64,000 nucleotides of DNA from Yersinia frederiksenii ATCC 33641 (lineage in GTDB: Bacteria; Pseudomonadota; Gammaproteobacteria; Enterobacterales; Enterobacteriaceae), in assembly GCF_000754805.1 (NCBI RefSeq), contig NZ_KN150731.1, positions 4,265,886-4,329,885 of the forward strand. The letters run 5' to 3'. Shown one piece after another: positions 49,724 to 60,400 of this stretch (positions are counted from its first letter, which is position 1; the number at the start of each line of letters is the position of its first letter). Below the pieces are notes generated by a model. That model was not told the origin of the DNA. It made no database searches and saw only the letters and a list, made by a program, of their open reading frames with translations. The position numbers and the translations under genes are program-made.

Positions 49724-49775
49724 AATAATTCTGCCAGCAGTAATACTTCCAGTAGCAATGTTGGCAGAAATTATT
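49724..49775 (+). repeat. Hairpin between chiQ and chb
   Basis: AATAATTCTGCCA pairs with TGGCAGAAATTATT (one bulged A), 25-base loop. It ends 12 bases before the chb RBS. A role in message processing or in setting chb level is possible. Confidence 0.5.
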
Positions 49776-49795
49776 AATTACGGATGAGGTTAGTG

Positions 49796-52471
49796 ATGAA
49801 CAAATTCAAATTAAATGCGTTAGCGGCGATAACCGCAACCTTTGGCTTGATGGGGTACGCCAACGCGGACACCACCAATCAACAGATTGTTGACCAGCTA
49901 AGTACCTTGAAAGTTAACTATAAAATATTAGATAACCGTGCGGCTGAGAATGGTGTTGATTGTGCCAAGTTGGGTGCCGATTGGGCATCATGTAATAAGG
50001 TATTGATTACTCTGACCAACACCGGGGACGAGATCACAGGCCAGGATTGGGCCATTTACTTCCACAGCATCCGTCAGATTCTGACTGTAGATAACGACCA
50101 GTTCAACATTACCCACTTAACCGGTGATCTGCATAAAATTGAGCCGACGGCGAAGTTCACCGGTTTCCCGGCTAATCAGGCGGTTGAAATCCCGATAACC
50201 GGTGAATACTGGCAGTTGTTTGCCACTGACTTTATGCCGCGCTGGTATGCTACCTCCGGCGATGCTAAGCCAAAAGTACTGAAAAGTACCGATACCGAGG
50301 ATATCAACGAATATCTCACCCAGTTTACCGGCGATCACTGGAAACGCACCAAAGACGATAATAATGTATTGATGACGCCAGAGTCGCGTTTTGTTAAAAA
50401 CGAAGCAGTGAAAACCTTAGCGGCGGCTAGCCTGCGTGGTCAAATTATCCCGACACCGATGGCGGTGACAGTTCACCAGCAAGATGCAGATTTGAGTAAA
50501 GGTGTGGCACTGGATTTGAGTGTCTTGCCTAAGCCAGCCGCTCAAGCTGCCCAGCAGCGTTTTGAATTACTCGACCTGACCGTCAATTCGGCCGGCTTCC
50601 CGATTAAAACGTCAATTCTGCCAGCGGCCTTTAAAGGTGATTTGGCGGTTTCCGGTGCTTATGAGCTGAAGATTGGTGAGAAAGGCGCGCAAGTCATTGG
50701 TTTTGATCCCGCAGGGGTGTTTTACGGCTTGCAATCGATCCTCTCTTTAGTGCCGACTGATGGCAGCAAAAAAATCGCTACGTTAGATGCAAAAGATGCG
50801 CCACGCTTCGAATACCGAGGTGTTTTCCTCGATGTTGGACGTAACTTCAAAACCAAAGATGCGGTGCTGCGCCTGCTGGATCAGATGGCCGCTTATAAGC
50901 TGAACAAATTCCACTTCCACTTGAGTGATGATGAAGGCTGGCGCATTGAGATCCCTGGCTTGCCGGAGCTGACCGATGTGGGGAGCAAACGCTGCCACGA
51001 TTTGACTGAAAATACCTGCTTATTGCCACAATTGGGTTCTGGCCCGGATAGCAATAATCTGGGTTCCGGCCACTTTACCCGTGATGACTACATTGAAATT
51101 CTGAAATACGCTAAAGCTCGCCAAATTGATGTAATTCCTGAAATTGATATGCCAGCCCACGCCCGTGCGGCAGTGGTATCGATGGAAGCGCGTTACAACA
51201 ATCTGATGAAGCAGGGCAAAGAGAAAGAAGCTAATGAATTCCGTTTAGTTGACCCAACAGATGACTCTAACACTACGTCAGTTCAGTTCTATGAGCGCAA
51301 AAGTTATCTAAACCCATGTCTGGATTCATCGAAGCGTTTTGTCGATAAAGTGATTGGCGAAATGGCCCAGATGCACAAAGACGCGGGCATGCCATTAACC
51401 ACCTGGCATTTTGGTGGTGATGAAGCGAAAAACATTCGTCTGGGGGCTGGTTTCCAAGACAAAAATGGCACCATTGAGCCGGGCAAAGGCATCATTGATA
51501 AGAGTGTTGAAGATAAGCCGTGGGCTAAGTCTCAGGTATGTCAGGACATGGTCAAGCAAGGCAAAATTCAGGATGTTGAGCATCTCTCCAGCCACTTCGC
51601 TATTGAAGTTAGCAAACTGGTTAATGCCCACGGCATCGAAAAAATGCAGGCTTGGCAAGATGGTTTGAAAGACGCTAAGGATTCGAAAGCCTTTGCTACC
51701 AAACGGGTTGGCGTTAACTTCTGGGATACCCTGTATTGGGGGGGGGCTGACTCCATCAATGATTGGGCCAATAAAGGTTATGAAGTGGTTGCCTCTAACC
51801 CGGATTATGTCTACTTCGATATGCCTTATGAAGTTAATCCGAATGAACGCGGTTACTACTGGGCGACTCGTTTTAGCGATGAAGCCAAAGTTTTCAGCTT
51901 TGCACCAGATAACATGCCGCAAAACGCTGAAACCTCGGTTGACCGCGATGGTAATCATTTTAGTGCGAAGAGCGATAAGCCATGGCCGGGCGTACATGGT
52001 ATTTCAGGACAATCGTGGAATGAAACAGTACGCACTGATAAACAGATGGAATACATGATTTTCCCTCGCGTATTGCCACTGGCCGAACGAGCCTGGCACC
52101 GCGCCTCTTGGGAGCAGGATTATAAAGCGGGCCGTGAGTACCAAGGTGGCGAAACACATTGGGTCGATACTGAAGCATTGAACACCGATTGGCAGCGTTT
52201 CGCTAATATTATGGGCCAACGCGAATTGGCAAAACTGGATAAAGCCGGTGTTGCTTACCGCTTGCCGATACCGGGTGCGCGTGTTGTCAACGGCGTATTA
52301 GAAGCCAACATTTCCTTACCGGGGCTGATTATCGAGTATTCCACTGATGGTGGTAAGCAATGGCAGAAGTATGATGCCAAGCTGCAATCTACAGTCAGCG
52401 GTGAGGTGTTAATCCGTTCAACCAGCCCAGACGGAAAACGCAGTAGCCGTGCTGAGCCAGTGAAAGTTTGA
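49796..52471 (+). CDS. chb: Periplasmic chitobiase (GH20 beta-N-acetylhexosaminidase)
   Basis: 891 residues. Signal peptide (to about residue 24, YANA), then a CHB_HEX carbohydrate-binding domain (about 25-190), a GH20b segment, and the GH20 barrel with the catalytic Asp-Glu pair in [10 protein letters not shown] and [17 protein letters not shown], with [14 protein letters not shown] near its end. A CHB_HEX_C immunoglobulin-like tail follows. It splits chitobiose into GlcNAc for NagE. Close in layout to the Serratia chitobiase (chiPQ-ctb). ATG 49796 has GAGGT upstream; ATG 49784 is in the same frame but lacks an RBS. E. coli lacks this gene at the site. Confidence 0.95.
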   Translation: MNKFKLNALAAITATFGLMGYANADTTNQQIVDQLSTLKVNYKILDNRAAENGVDCAKLGADWASCNKVLITLTNTGDEITGQDWAIYFHSIRQILTVDNDQFNITHLTGDLHKIEPTAKFTGFPANQAVEIPITGEYWQLFATDFMPRWYATSGDAKPKVLKSTDTEDINEYLTQFTGDHWKRTKDDNNVLMTPESRFVKNEAVKTLAAASLRGQIIPTPMAVTVHQQDADLSKGVALDLSVLPKPAAQAAQQRFELLDLTVNSAGFPIKTSILPAAFKGDLAVSGAYELKIGEKGAQVIGFDPAGVFYGLQSILSLVPTDGSKKIATLDAKDAPRFEYRGVFLDVGRNFKTKDAVLRLLDQMAAYKLNKFHFHLSDDEGWRIEIPGLPELTDVGSKRCHDLTENTCLLPQLGSGPDSNNLGSGHFTRDDYIEILKYAKARQIDVIPEIDMPAHARAAVVSMEARYNNLMKQGKEKEANEFRLVDPTDDSNTTSVQFYERKSYLNPCLDSSKRFVDKVIGEMAQMHKDAGMPLTTWHFGGDEAKNIRLGAGFQDKNGTIEPGKGIIDKSVEDKPWAKSQVCQDMVKQGKIQDVEHLSSHFAIEVSKLVNAHGIEKMQAWQDGLKDAKDSKAFATKRVGVNFWDTLYWGGADSINDWANKGYEVVASNPDYVYFDMPYEVNPNERGYYWATRFSDEAKVFSFAPDNMPQNAETSVDRDGNHFSAKSDKPWPGVHGISGQSWNETVRTDKQMEYMIFPRVLPLAERAWHRASWEQDYKAGREYQGGETHWVDTEALNTDWQRFANIMGQRELAKLDKAGVAYRLPIPGARVVNGVLEANISLPGLIIEYSTDGGKQWQKYDAKLQSTVSGEVLIRSTSPDGKRSSRAEPVKV

Positions 52472-52565
52472 TTATTGTTTTTAACGTGCTGTGTCTGATG
52501 TTATCTCCTGTTTGCTAGGTTCTTTAGGTAAACAACATTAAGTGAAGTTGAGTTGATGGTTTTTC

Positions 52566-52590
52566 CCCCGGCAAGTCCGGGGTTTTTTTT
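52566..52590 (+). terminator. Terminator after chb
   Basis: CCCCGG, loop CAAGT, CCGGGG and eight Ts. Confidence 0.93.
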
Positions 52591-52820
52591 GCTCCCAATA
52601 CAGACATAATCACCAGATAAAGGCGGTGAAATTGATGTCGAAATTAATAGCGGGCAAACATGAACAACTGAGGGAGAGATAAATAAGAGTGACCACCTGG
52701 CTCCCGACTTAACGAGAAAGGTGGCCATCATGCTGATGGATAATGCGGTGGTTTAAACCCTAAGGCTAGGTAGTACTTAAAATATTAGCGCTTAAAATTT
52801 TTATAAAATCAATGCGATAA

Positions 52821-52949
52821 TATGATGCCAAATAGGTTTCAAATTGCAGGTAGGTGGCAATTGAGAGAACCCGATGAGCTTACATTGAGTAAGTGGTTCG
52901 GGTGAGTGATAGCAGCCAACACACCTGCAGAGTCAAAGATGATGGGCAG
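52821..52949. repeat. ERIC element downstream of fur
   Basis: About 129 bases. The centre GAGCTTACATTGAGTAAGTG (52876 on) and the flanks GGTGAGTGATAGCAGCC and AACACACCTGCAG match the ERIC consensus; the left flank TTTCAAATTGCAGG is the mirrored end. Length is right for a full 127-base element. It touches the fur 3' end and could fold as an RNA hairpin there. Confidence 0.85.
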
Positions 52950-52952
52950 ACT

Positions 52953-53399
52953 TTATCTCTCGTCGTGCGCCGACTCATTTTCACGACAATTACCCACCTC
53001 ACAGTGGCCGTACAGATACAGACTATGATTGGTCAGCTTGATACCATGTTGTTTAGCAATTTTACGTTGTAGCGATTCAATCTCTTCATTACTAAACTCA
53101 ATCACTTTGCCGCAATCCAGGCAAATTAGATGATCGTGATGCAGCTTCTGCGTCAGCTCAAAGACTGATTTACCGCCTTCGAAATTGTGGCGGGTGACAA
53201 TGCCGGCATCATCAAACTGGTTCAGTACACGGTATACCGTCGCCAAACCAATTTCTTCACCGATATCGATCAGCTTTTTATAAAGGTCTTCCGCGCTGAC
53301 GTGGTGGCACTCCGGATACTGCAACACTTCCAGAATTTTAAGCCGGGGCAGTGTTACTTTTAAGCCAGCGTTTTTTAAGGCTTTGTTGTTGTCAGTCAT
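52953..53399 (-). CDS. fur: Ferric uptake regulator Fur
   Basis: 148 residues, E. coli length. Winged helix N-terminus, metal site HHDH (87-90), Cys93-x-x-Cys96 and the late CEVGNC pair. With Fe2+ it represses iron genes. Upstream a 25-base AT-rich stretch with ATAAT..ATTAT ends (53464-53488) matches the Fur box at about 11 of 19 positions, so autoregulation is possible. The upstream leader ORF (uof) of E. coli is not recognised here. Confidence 0.98.
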   Translation of the reverse strand: MTDNNKALKNAGLKVTLPRLKILEVLQYPECHHVSAEDLYKKLIDIGEEIGLATVYRVLNQFDDAGIVTRHNFEGGKSVFELTQKLHHDHLICLDCGKVIEFSNEEIESLQRKIAKQHGIKLTNHSLYLYGHCEVGNCRENESAHDER

Positions 53400-53854
53400 G
53401 CGGATTCAGTCCTGTTACTATCGATTCAAATTAAGGCTGTTCAGCCTATGACATCCGTGGCGCAATAATTACAATTGCGTCTCATTATAGAACTGCTAGC
53501 CCCAAATGAAAACCGTGGTTGTTAACAAAGATATAATTACACACTTTGCCCGATTAATCATGCAATGTATTGATGAATGGGATTGTTGCATCATTTAAGT
53601 ATAAGGTCGCTACCGGTAACGTTACAAATTTGTAGCGATTTATTTTCATTTTGCACGCATCATGCTGCTGATTTGTGGACTGCTTAACAAAGCTCATTCT
53701 GATAATAAATTAAACCAGCCATATTTTGTGGTTATTGGCTTCTGCAACATGGAGTTAAAGGTTGGGGGTAGAAAAAAGGACATCAAAGGAGAACTTGAGT
53801 TAATGGAAACGCTGGCGATATTTAATACCACCTTAGCGTTTCCTATTTGGCAAA
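53400..53854. promoter_or_regulatory. Region between fldA and fur
   Basis: 455 bases without a gene. It holds the fur promoter. The plus-strand frame 53662-53892 shows no supportive features. An inverted repeat GGAAACGCT (53805-53813) and AGCGTTTCC (53835-53843), just after the fldA stop, probably ends the fldA message, though no T-run is seen. Confidence 0.4.
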
Positions 53855-54382
53855 TTAACCGGCTAACTCGGCCAGATTCAGTTCTTCGCTGATCTGTTTT
53901 ACCCAAGCTTCTACACGTTCATTGGTCAGTTCTGGTTGTCTGTCTTCATCAATGGCTAAACCAATGAAGTGATCATCATCAGCCAAACCTTTAGAAGCTT
54001 CAAAGTGGTAGCCTGCGGTTGGCCAGTGACCGACGATCGCTGCACCACGTGGTTCGATGATATCGCGCACAGTACCCATCGCATCACAGAAATATTCTGC
54101 GTAGTCTTCTTGATCACCACAACCGAACAAAGCAACCAGCTTGCCGTTGAAATCGATCTCTTCCAGTGTTGGGAAGAAATCATCCCAATCACACTGGGCT
54201 TCACCGTAATACCAGGTTGGGATACCAAGCAGTAGAATATCGAAGCCTTCTAAATCTTCTTTACTGCTTTTGGCAATGTCGTGAACCTCAGCAACCTCTT
54301 TGCCCAGTTGCTTTTGGATCATCTTGGCAATGTTTTCGGTATTGCCAGTATCGCTGCCAAAGAAAATGCCTACAGTTGCCAT
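53855..54382 (-). CDS. fldA: Flavodoxin I FldA
   Basis: 175 residues. FMN phosphate loop SDTGNTEN (10-17), aromatic ring sites W57-x-Y in PTWYYGEAQCDWDDFF and GCGDQEDYAEYFCDA. It passes electrons to enzymes such as methionine synthase, pyruvate formate-lyase activase and ribonucleotide reductase. Confidence 0.98.
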   Translation of the reverse strand: MATVGIFFGSDTGNTENIAKMIQKQLGKEVAEVHDIAKSSKEDLEGFDILLLGIPTWYYGEAQCDWDDFFPTLEEIDFNGKLVALFGCGDQEDYAEYFCDAMGTVRDIIEPRGAAIVGHWPTAGYHFEASKGLADDDHFIGLAIDEDRQPELTNERVEAWVKQISEELNLAELAG

Positions 54383-54530
54383 ATAACTTAATACCTTTTT
54401 AATTCAAATAGTTGCGTTAAATTTCGAGCGTGTTGCCCAATAATATAACACATGTATAGGGCGACATCATGCCAGAAAACGCCATCTGGCTCATATCAAG
54501 TTTATGCGATATTAAATTTTTGTGAGTCGC

Positions 54531-54557
54531 TCAATCTTGCAGTGTCATTGCCGATAA
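54531..54557 (+). promoter_or_regulatory. Sigma-28 (FliA) promoter of the chemoreceptor gene
   Basis: TCAA (54531-54534), a 15-base spacer and GCCGATAA (54550-54557). The -10 is perfect and spacing is exact for the TAAA-N15-GCCGATAA consensus; one base of the -35 differs. It is 174 bases upstream of the chemoreceptor ATG. Confidence 0.75.
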
Positions 54558-54731
54558 CCTTTGTGTAACCGGAAGGTTGCAATTTGCGGTGCCAGGGGGA
54601 AAACCGTCAGATGAGAGTTTGTCGGGAAAGGAGTCGTCGTTAGCTGTATGGAACGTCCTTTATTGCTTTTCGGTCATCAAATAACACCAGAGTCTCTAAC
54701 GGTAACTATCCGATATATAAGGGGAACGAAC

Positions 54732-56390
54732 ATGCGGTTTTTAAAAAACATTACCATCAGGGCAGCATTACTATGGGTGCTTGGCGCTTTTTGTCTGCTC
54801 TGGGGCAGTGTATCTACTTATACGCTGTTATCACTTAACCAACTGACTCAATCTTCCAACGCCAATGCGGTGTTGGTTGAAAACATGAATTTGGTCAATC
54901 AGGGAACAGACCAATATTTCCGTATGGTAACTCGTCTTGCTCGCTCAGTTGATTATCGCCAAAACGGTAATATTGCGGACGCGGAGAAAGAACTCAATTC
55001 ATCTAACGTCGCACTGGATAATTTGAAGAAAAAACTCGCCGAGTTTAAAACCATCGACCACGCACAGATTGATCCCGCTTTAGTCACAGGAGTGATTGAT
55101 GGGTGGAGTGGATTAATTGATCAGGGCGTGACGCCGCTCTATCAGGCGGCAATGGACAACAATAGTGTGGCTTATCAGGATTTAGCGAAGAAAACTGTGC
55201 CGGCGTTGAGCCGCCAATATGGGGCTGTTGCCGAAACATTTAATCAGGCAGCATCGAAAGCCATTGGTGTGGCTAAAGATCAATTCTCGCACTTAACCAA
55301 AGTAAGCAGCATTACGCTTATCTCTGCGCTGGTCGCCGGTCTGGTGATTTTATTAGCCACAGACCGCTATCTAGTGGTCAATCTGGTACGCCCATTAGAC
55401 GATATTCGTGCGCATTTTCGGGTTATTGCTTCTGGCCAGTTGGGGCGGCCTATAGTCGATTTTGGTCGTAACTGTGTTGGGCAATTATTCCCGCTGTTGC
55501 GCGATGTGCAGACCAGTTTGGTAAACACCGTACAAGCGATTCGTAGCAGCACCGATGGGATTTACCATGGTGCCGCAGAGATTTCTGCCGGTAACACAGA
55601 TTTGTCATCCCGTACTGAGCAGCAGGCTGCAGCCCTCGAAGAAACCGCCGCGAGCATGGAGCAACTGACCGCCACCGTAAAACACAATGCTGATAATGCG
55701 CATCATGCCAGCCAATTGGCGGCTAATGCCTCAGCAACCGCGAAAAAAGGCGGGGTATTGGTGGCTGATGTGGTGAATACCATGAATGAGATTTCAGCCA
55801 GTTCACGCAAAATAGCTGATATCACGACTGTGATTAACAGTATCGCTTTCCAAACTAATATTCTGGCGCTGAATGCGGCAGTTGAAGCGGCCCGCGCCGG
55901 TGAGCAAGGCCGTGGTTTTGCCGTGGTGGCCAGTGAGGTCCGTAATCTTGCTCAGCGCAGTGCACAAGCAGCGAAAGAGATTGATAGCTTGATTAATGAG
56001 TCAGTTAGCCGAGTCAGCAGTGGTTCGGCGCTAGTGGAAAGTGCGGGTGTCACTATGGATGAGATAGTTCGCTCCATCACCAATGTGACTGATTTGATGG
56101 GGGAGATTGCTTCTGCCTCTGATGAGCAAAGTAAAGGTATTACTCAGGTCGGGCAGGCGGTGGCTGAAATGGACAGTGTGACCCAGCAGAATGCCGCATT
56201 AGTGCAAGAAGCTTCCCGAGCTGCGGCCTCACTAGAGGAACAAGCGACTCAGTTGAACCTGGCGGTTGCTGTGTTTAAATTACAATCAGATGAGGAGCGG
56301 GTAAAACCGGCAGCAAAACCGCGCGCGAAGGTATCAGCCGCAACGGCGGTCAGCAAGCCAGACAGCAATGCGAACTGGGAAACATTCTAA
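54732..56390 (+). CDS. Methyl-accepting chemotaxis protein
   Basis: 552 residues from ATG 54732 (GGGGAAC before it). Membrane helix 1 at about 7-30, a four-helix periplasmic ligand domain of Tar/Tsr type, helix 2 at about 195-215, HAMP (about 215-265), then the signalling hairpin with [20 protein letters not shown] and methylation helices. It ends with the CheR/CheB docking pentapeptide NWETF. The ligand is unknown. It lies between fldA and ybfE, where E. coli has no such gene, and has its own sigma-28 promoter, so it belongs to the flagellar regulon. Confidence 0.93.
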   Translation: MRFLKNITIRAALLWVLGAFCLLWGSVSTYTLLSLNQLTQSSNANAVLVENMNLVNQGTDQYFRMVTRLARSVDYRQNGNIADAEKELNSSNVALDNLKKKLAEFKTIDHAQIDPALVTGVIDGWSGLIDQGVTPLYQAAMDNNSVAYQDLAKKTVPALSRQYGAVAETFNQAASKAIGVAKDQFSHLTKVSSITLISALVAGLVILLATDRYLVVNLVRPLDDIRAHFRVIASGQLGRPIVDFGRNCVGQLFPLLRDVQTSLVNTVQAIRSSTDGIYHGAAEISAGNTDLSSRTEQQAAALEETAASMEQLTATVKHNADNAHHASQLAANASATAKKGGVLVADVVNTMNEISASSRKIADITTVINSIAFQTNILALNAAVEAARAGEQGRGFAVVASEVRNLAQRSAQAAKEIDSLINESVSRVSSGSALVESAGVTMDEIVRSITNVTDLMGEIASASDEQSKGITQVGQAVAEMDSVTQQNAALVQEASRAAASLEEQATQLNLAVAVFKLQSDEERVKPAAKPRAKVSAATAVSKPDSNANWETF

Positions 56391-56461
56391 GCGAGTAGGG
56401 CATAAAGTAATAACGGCGTGGCGCAATGAATTACGCCACGCCGTCGTGGTAACCGAAAAGG

Positions 56462-56749
56462 TTAAAACCCGTCTTGTGAGTGCTCTAACTGAGCAAGTAA
56501 CATTTGTTCAATTAGTTCACTGCGGCTGATATTACGCTGCTCTGCAAGGCTGTTGAGAGCATCGACGGCATCAGCATTAATCTTCAGTTCCACACGTCGT
56601 AAGCCACGTACTTTATCGCGTCGCAGTTGATTTCGCTTATTAATTCTAAGCTGTTCATCACGGGATAATGGGTTTGTTTTCGGTCGCCCCGGACGGCGTT
56701 CATCTGCGAACAGATCCAGCGTCGTGCGATCCGTTTGTTCTTTTGCCAT
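56462..56749 (-). CDS. ybfE: YbfE (CopB/Arc-like small DNA-binding family)
   Basis: 95 residues. The C-terminus is a ribbon-helix-helix: RRVELKINADAVDALNSLAEQRNISRSELIEQMLL. Its E. coli homologue is LexA-regulated. No clear CTG-N10-CAG LexA box is seen upstream. Role unknown. Confidence 0.88.
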   Translation of the reverse strand: MAKEQTDRTTLDLFADERRPGRPKTNPLSRDEQLRINKRNQLRRDKVRGLRRVELKINADAVDALNSLAEQRNISRSELIEQMLLAQLEHSQDGF

Positions 56750-57051
56750 AGGTAGCGGTACTACAAGGGATTTACATCAAAAAGCTTGATGATTTGGTTT
56801 ACACGTTTCAAGTTGAGAACATAGATAGAATGCATTGAGTAACCTATTATCCTACAGCTTGAATTTGCATTTGCCACCAAAGCGCGAGGCAAATTTATAG
56901 CGCGCCATAATACCCCAGCCAACCGAGCAACGACAATGCTTTACTGTGAATAGATTGGGCTAATTTGTTCTTTTTTGCACAATTTTTCCACAGGTAATAC
57001 ATTTCTTTTCCCCAGGGAGTGATTTTTAAACAATCCTGCTGGCCGCCAACT
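56750..57051. other. Gap between ybfF and ybfE
   Basis: 302 bases. E. coli has these genes much closer. No feature seen except a lone TTTTCCACA (56984-56992) of DnaA-box type, which alone means little. Confidence 0.35.
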
Positions 57052-57819
57052 TTATTCGGGATCAATAAAGCGGTGAATCGCACGCAATACTGAATCTGGT
57101 TTTTCTGCGTGCACCCAATGACCGGTTCCGGCAACGACATGGGCACGGGCTTGCGGAAACTGGCGAGCAATCTCATCGCGATAGCTGTCTTGGATATAGG
57201 GCGATAGTTCACCACGAATAAATAAAATAGGGTGTGGCCAGGGGGGAATGGGTTGCCAGCCAACAATATTTTCGTACTGATTCCACAGTGCTGGCACATC
57301 AAAGCGCCATTCACCATTGTGGAATGATTTTAATAAGAACTGAATAACACCTTCTTCTTTTATTAATTCACGCATCAGTTGGGCTGCTTGCTGGCGCTGA
57401 GTCACTCCCGCAGCACTGACTGCATTGATCGCCGCGAAAATCTGATCATGACGACGTACCTGATAATTAACTGGGGCGATATCAATGGCAACCAGCTTTT
57501 CAATGCGGTCTGGTGCAATGGCTGTCATTGCCATCGCGACTTTACCGCCCATAGAATGCCCAATGATAATCGCTTTCTCTATGGCGAGCTGGTCCATTAA
57601 TTCCAGCACGTCTTGTGCCATATCCGGGTAACTCACCTGCGGCGAACGCGGAGATAATCCGTGGTCGCGCAGGTCTACCTGAATCACATCATGGTCTTGG
57701 TGCAAATCACGAGCGAGCACACCAAGATTATCAAGGTTACCAAATAGGCCATGAATTAAAATAATGGGCTGGGCTGGTGTGGGAGAAAGTGCGTTTTGTA
57801 AGCGGAAGTTTAATTTCAT
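57052..57819 (-). CDS. ybfF: Alpha/beta hydrolase (esterase) YbfF
   Basis: 255 residues. HGLFGNLDNLG oxyanion loop, nucleophile GHSMGGK (Ser), late Asp region (RGELSPY) and the catalytic His in GTGHWVHAEKPD. E. coli YbfF hydrolyses acyl-CoA and short esters in vitro. The start follows E. coli (MKLNFRLQ); an ATG four codons earlier (57831) is equally possible since neither has a clear RBS. Divergent from seqA. Confidence 0.94.
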   Translation of the reverse strand: MKLNFRLQNALSPTPAQPIILIHGLFGNLDNLGVLARDLHQDHDVIQVDLRDHGLSPRSPQVSYPDMAQDVLELMDQLAIEKAIIIGHSMGGKVAMAMTAIAPDRIEKLVAIDIAPVNYQVRRHDQIFAAINAVSAAGVTQRQQAAQLMRELIKEEGVIQFLLKSFHNGEWRFDVPALWNQYENIVGWQPIPPWPHPILFIRGELSPYIQDSYRDEIARQFPQARAHVVAGTGHWVHAEKPDSVLRAIHRFIDPE

Positions 57820-58045
57820 GGTGAAGTTCATACTGAGAGATATTGTGGTTAGGGTATCATGACTGGGTAAAGGTGTGCTGCTCCATGATTATTTGCCTTA
57901 TCAGGTATATGTGGGTGATTGAGTTGTTACTGATGCGCAGAGCGGATTTATCCGGGTAAAGCCATGATAAAGGTACTCGTTAGCGCGCTTTGACTTTATA
58001 ATCCTAAGATATGCATAAGAAAGTAGAAAACCGTACTGGATAAAG

Positions 58046-58576
58046 ATGAAAACTATTGAACTCGACGAAGAACTTTATCGCTATATTGCCAGCCATACGC
58101 AACACATTGGCGAGAGCGCGTCTGATATTTTGCGGCGCATGCTGAAGTTTACCGCTGGTCAACCGGTACCCAATTTGCCTGCTAATAGTAATGATGCAGC
58201 CAAAACGGTGGTCGCGCCAGCGCCACGAGACCGGGTTCGTGCAGTGCGTGAATTGCTGCTATCTGATGAGTATGCGGAGCAAAATAGGGCAGTTAACCGC
58301 TTTATGTTGGTGCTATCAACACTATATACCTTGGATGCACAGGCATTTACTGAGGCGACAGAATCATTACATGGCCGTACCCGGGTTTATTTTGCCGGTG
58401 ATCAGCAGACATTATTGCAAAACGGGACGCACACCAAGCCCAAACATGTCCCTGGTACGCCATACTGGGTCATTACCAATACCAATACCGAGCGTAAACG
58501 CAGCATGGTGCAACATATCATGCTGACAATGCAGTTCCCGCCGGAGTTGACTGAGAAAGTCTGCGGGACTATCTGA
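58046..58576 (+). CDS. seqA: Replication negative modulator SeqA
   Basis: 176 residues. N-terminal oligomerisation helix MKTIELDEELYRYIASHTQHIGESASDILRRML, a variable linker, then the GATC-binding domain (NRFMLVLSTLYTL, HGRTRVYFAGDQQTLLQNG, THTKPKHVPGTPYWV). It sequesters hemimethylated oriC. pgm follows 85 bases on, as in E. coli. Confidence 0.97.
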   Translation: MKTIELDEELYRYIASHTQHIGESASDILRRMLKFTAGQPVPNLPANSNDAAKTVVAPAPRDRVRAVRELLLSDEYAEQNRAVNRFMLVLSTLYTLDAQAFTEATESLHGRTRVYFAGDQQTLLQNGTHTKPKHVPGTPYWVITNTNTERKRSMVQHIMLTMQFPPELTEKVCGTI

Positions 58577-58661
58577 TTTCATTTAACCATCCTCTTTTAC
58601 CGCTGTTGTCTTTTAGTGTGCCATCAGGGGTAAAAGTGCAAGCTTATAGGGAGTCGTGACT

Positions 58662-60305
58662 GTGGCTAATCACCCTCGTGCCGGGCAGGCTGCTCAGCAA
58701 AGCGATTTGATTAATGTTGCTCAACTCACATCGCAATATTATGTATTGCAACCTGAGGCTGAAAATCCAGCCCATGCGGTTAAGTTTGGTACTTCTGGCC
58801 ACCGCGGCAGTGCGGCGCGCCACAGTTTTAATGAGGCTCATATTTTGGCTATTGCTCAGGCGATTGCTGAAGTTCGTCACCAGCACGGTATCACTGGCCC
58901 ATGTTATGTGGGTAAAGATACCCATGCATTGTCTGAACCGGCTTTTATTTCGGTATTGGAAGTGTTGACGGCGAATGGTGTAGATGTTGTGGTGCAGCAA
59001 GACAATGGTTTCACCCCCACTCCCGCTATTTCCCATGCCATTCTTTGCTATAACAGCAAAGGTAAAGATCTGGCTGATGGCATTGTGATTACGCCATCAC
59101 ATAATCCACCTGAAGATGGCGGCATCAAGTATAACCCGCCCAATGGTGGTCCAGCAGACACCAATCTGACCTCGGTAATTGAAAAGCGAGCTAACCAGTT
59201 ACTCAGCTTGAAATTGGACGGAGTTAAACGTCAGACACTCGATAAAGCCTGGAAAGGCAATCATCTGCGTGAGCAGGATTTGATTCAGCCGTATGTTGAA
59301 GGTTTGGTTGAGGTGGTGGATATCCCCGCCATTCAAAAAGCAGGCCTTAAGTTAGGCGTTGACCCACTCGGCGGTTCGGGTATTGCCTATTGGCAACGTA
59401 TTGGCGAGTACTATAAGTTGGATTTGACGCTGGTTAATGATTCCATCGATCAAACTTTCCGCTTTATGCATCTGGATCATGATGGTGTGATCCGCATGGA
59501 TTGTTCGTCAGAATCTGCCATGGCGGGTTTATTGGCTTTGCGCGATAAGTTTGATTTAGCGTTTGCTAACGACCCGGATTATGATCGTCACGGCATTGTA
59601 ACTCCTACCGGGTTAATGAATCCGAATCATTATTTAGCAGTATCAATCAATTACTTGTTCCAGCATCGTCCACAATGGGGTGCTGATGTGGCGGTCGGTA
59701 AAACACTGGTATCCAGTGCGATGATTGATAGAGTGGTGGCCGATTTGGGCCGTAAACTGGTGGAAGTTCCGGTTGGGTTCAAATGGTTTGTCGACGGATT
59801 ACACGACGGCAGCTTTGGTTTTGGTGGTGAAGAGAGTGCTGGGGCATCTTTCCTGAGTTTTAATGGCAAACCTTGGTCGACGGATAAAGACGGCATTATC
59901 ATGTGTTTGTTAGCGGCTGAGATCACGGCTGTTACCGGCAAAAATCCACAGCATCACTATGATGATCTGGCTAAGCGCTTTGGTGCTCCAAGTTATAACC
60001 GCATTCAGGCTCCGGCAACTCAGGCGCAAAAGAATGCTCTGTCTAAGCTCTCGCCTGAAATGGTGAAAGCGAGCACACTAGCAGGCGACCCTATCACTGC
60101 CCGTTTGACCACTGCACCGGGTAATGGCGCGTCTATTGGTGGCCTGAAAGTGATGACCGACAATGGTTGGTTTGCTGCCCGGCCATCAGGTACTGAAGAT
60201 GCTTATAAAATTTACTGTGAAAGTTTCCTTGGCGCTGAACACCGCGAAAAGATAGAGCAAGAAGCGGTAGAGATTGTTAGCGAAGTTTTGGCGGGCGCGA
60301 AGTAA
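58662..60305 (+). CDS. pgm: Phosphoglucomutase Pgm
   Basis: 547 residues (E. coli 546). Phosphoserine loop [20 protein letters not shown], metal loop DPDYDRHG, sugar loop [10 protein letters not shown] and phosphate loop [17 protein letters not shown]. Interconverts glucose-1-P and glucose-6-P. Two GTG starts compete: 58656 and 58662. The AGGGAG site (58648-58653) is 8 bases from 58662, and MANHPRAGQ aligns with E. coli, so 58662 is preferred. Confidence 0.95.
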   Translation: MANHPRAGQAAQQSDLINVAQLTSQYYVLQPEAENPAHAVKFGTSGHRGSAARHSFNEAHILAIAQAIAEVRHQHGITGPCYVGKDTHALSEPAFISVLEVLTANGVDVVVQQDNGFTPTPAISHAILCYNSKGKDLADGIVITPSHNPPEDGGIKYNPPNGGPADTNLTSVIEKRANQLLSLKLDGVKRQTLDKAWKGNHLREQDLIQPYVEGLVEVVDIPAIQKAGLKLGVDPLGGSGIAYWQRIGEYYKLDLTLVNDSIDQTFRFMHLDHDGVIRMDCSSESAMAGLLALRDKFDLAFANDPDYDRHGIVTPTGLMNPNHYLAVSINYLFQHRPQWGADVAVGKTLVSSAMIDRVVADLGRKLVEVPVGFKWFVDGLHDGSFGFGGEESAGASFLSFNGKPWSTDKDGIIMCLLAAEITAVTGKNPQHHYDDLAKRFGAPSYNRIQAPATQAQKNALSKLSPEMVKASTLAGDPITARLTTAPGNGASIGGLKVMTDNGWFAARPSGTEDAYKIYCESFLGAEHREKIEQEAVEIVSEVLAGAK

Positions 60306-60329
60306 TTTGCATAACGCCTGACTCACAGC

Positions 60330-60357
60330 AAAGAGGTAGCCGATTGGCTACCTCTTT
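60330..60357. terminator. Terminator between pgm and the EamA gene
   Basis: AAAGAGGTAGCC, loop GATT, GGCTACCTCTTT: a perfect 12-base stem between convergent genes. The T-run is short. Confidence 0.85.
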
Positions 60358-60385
60358 GACTTAATGACGGTCTCTTTGACTTAAT
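60352..60385. repeat. Direct repeat of 14 bases beside the pgm terminator
   Basis: CTCTTTGACTTAAT occurs at 60352-60365 and again at 60372-60385, period 20. The first copy overlaps the terminator arm, suggesting a small tandem duplication. Confidence 0.75.
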
Positions 60386-60400
60386 AGATGGTCATGGCAA

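Noticed and set aside
53400-53480. uof leader peptide gene before fur
   Set aside because: The only ATG upstream is followed by a stop after one codon; no frame overlapping the fur start has an RBS.
53662-53892. 76-residue plus-strand frame between fur and fldA
   Set aside because: No RBS; runs into the fldA 3' end and hairpin.
56750-56830. LexA box for ybfE
   Set aside because: No CTG-N10-CAG pattern was found upstream of the gene.
56984-56992. DnaA-box-like TTTTCCACA
   Set aside because: A single copy in AT-rich DNA; no cluster or origin-like structure.
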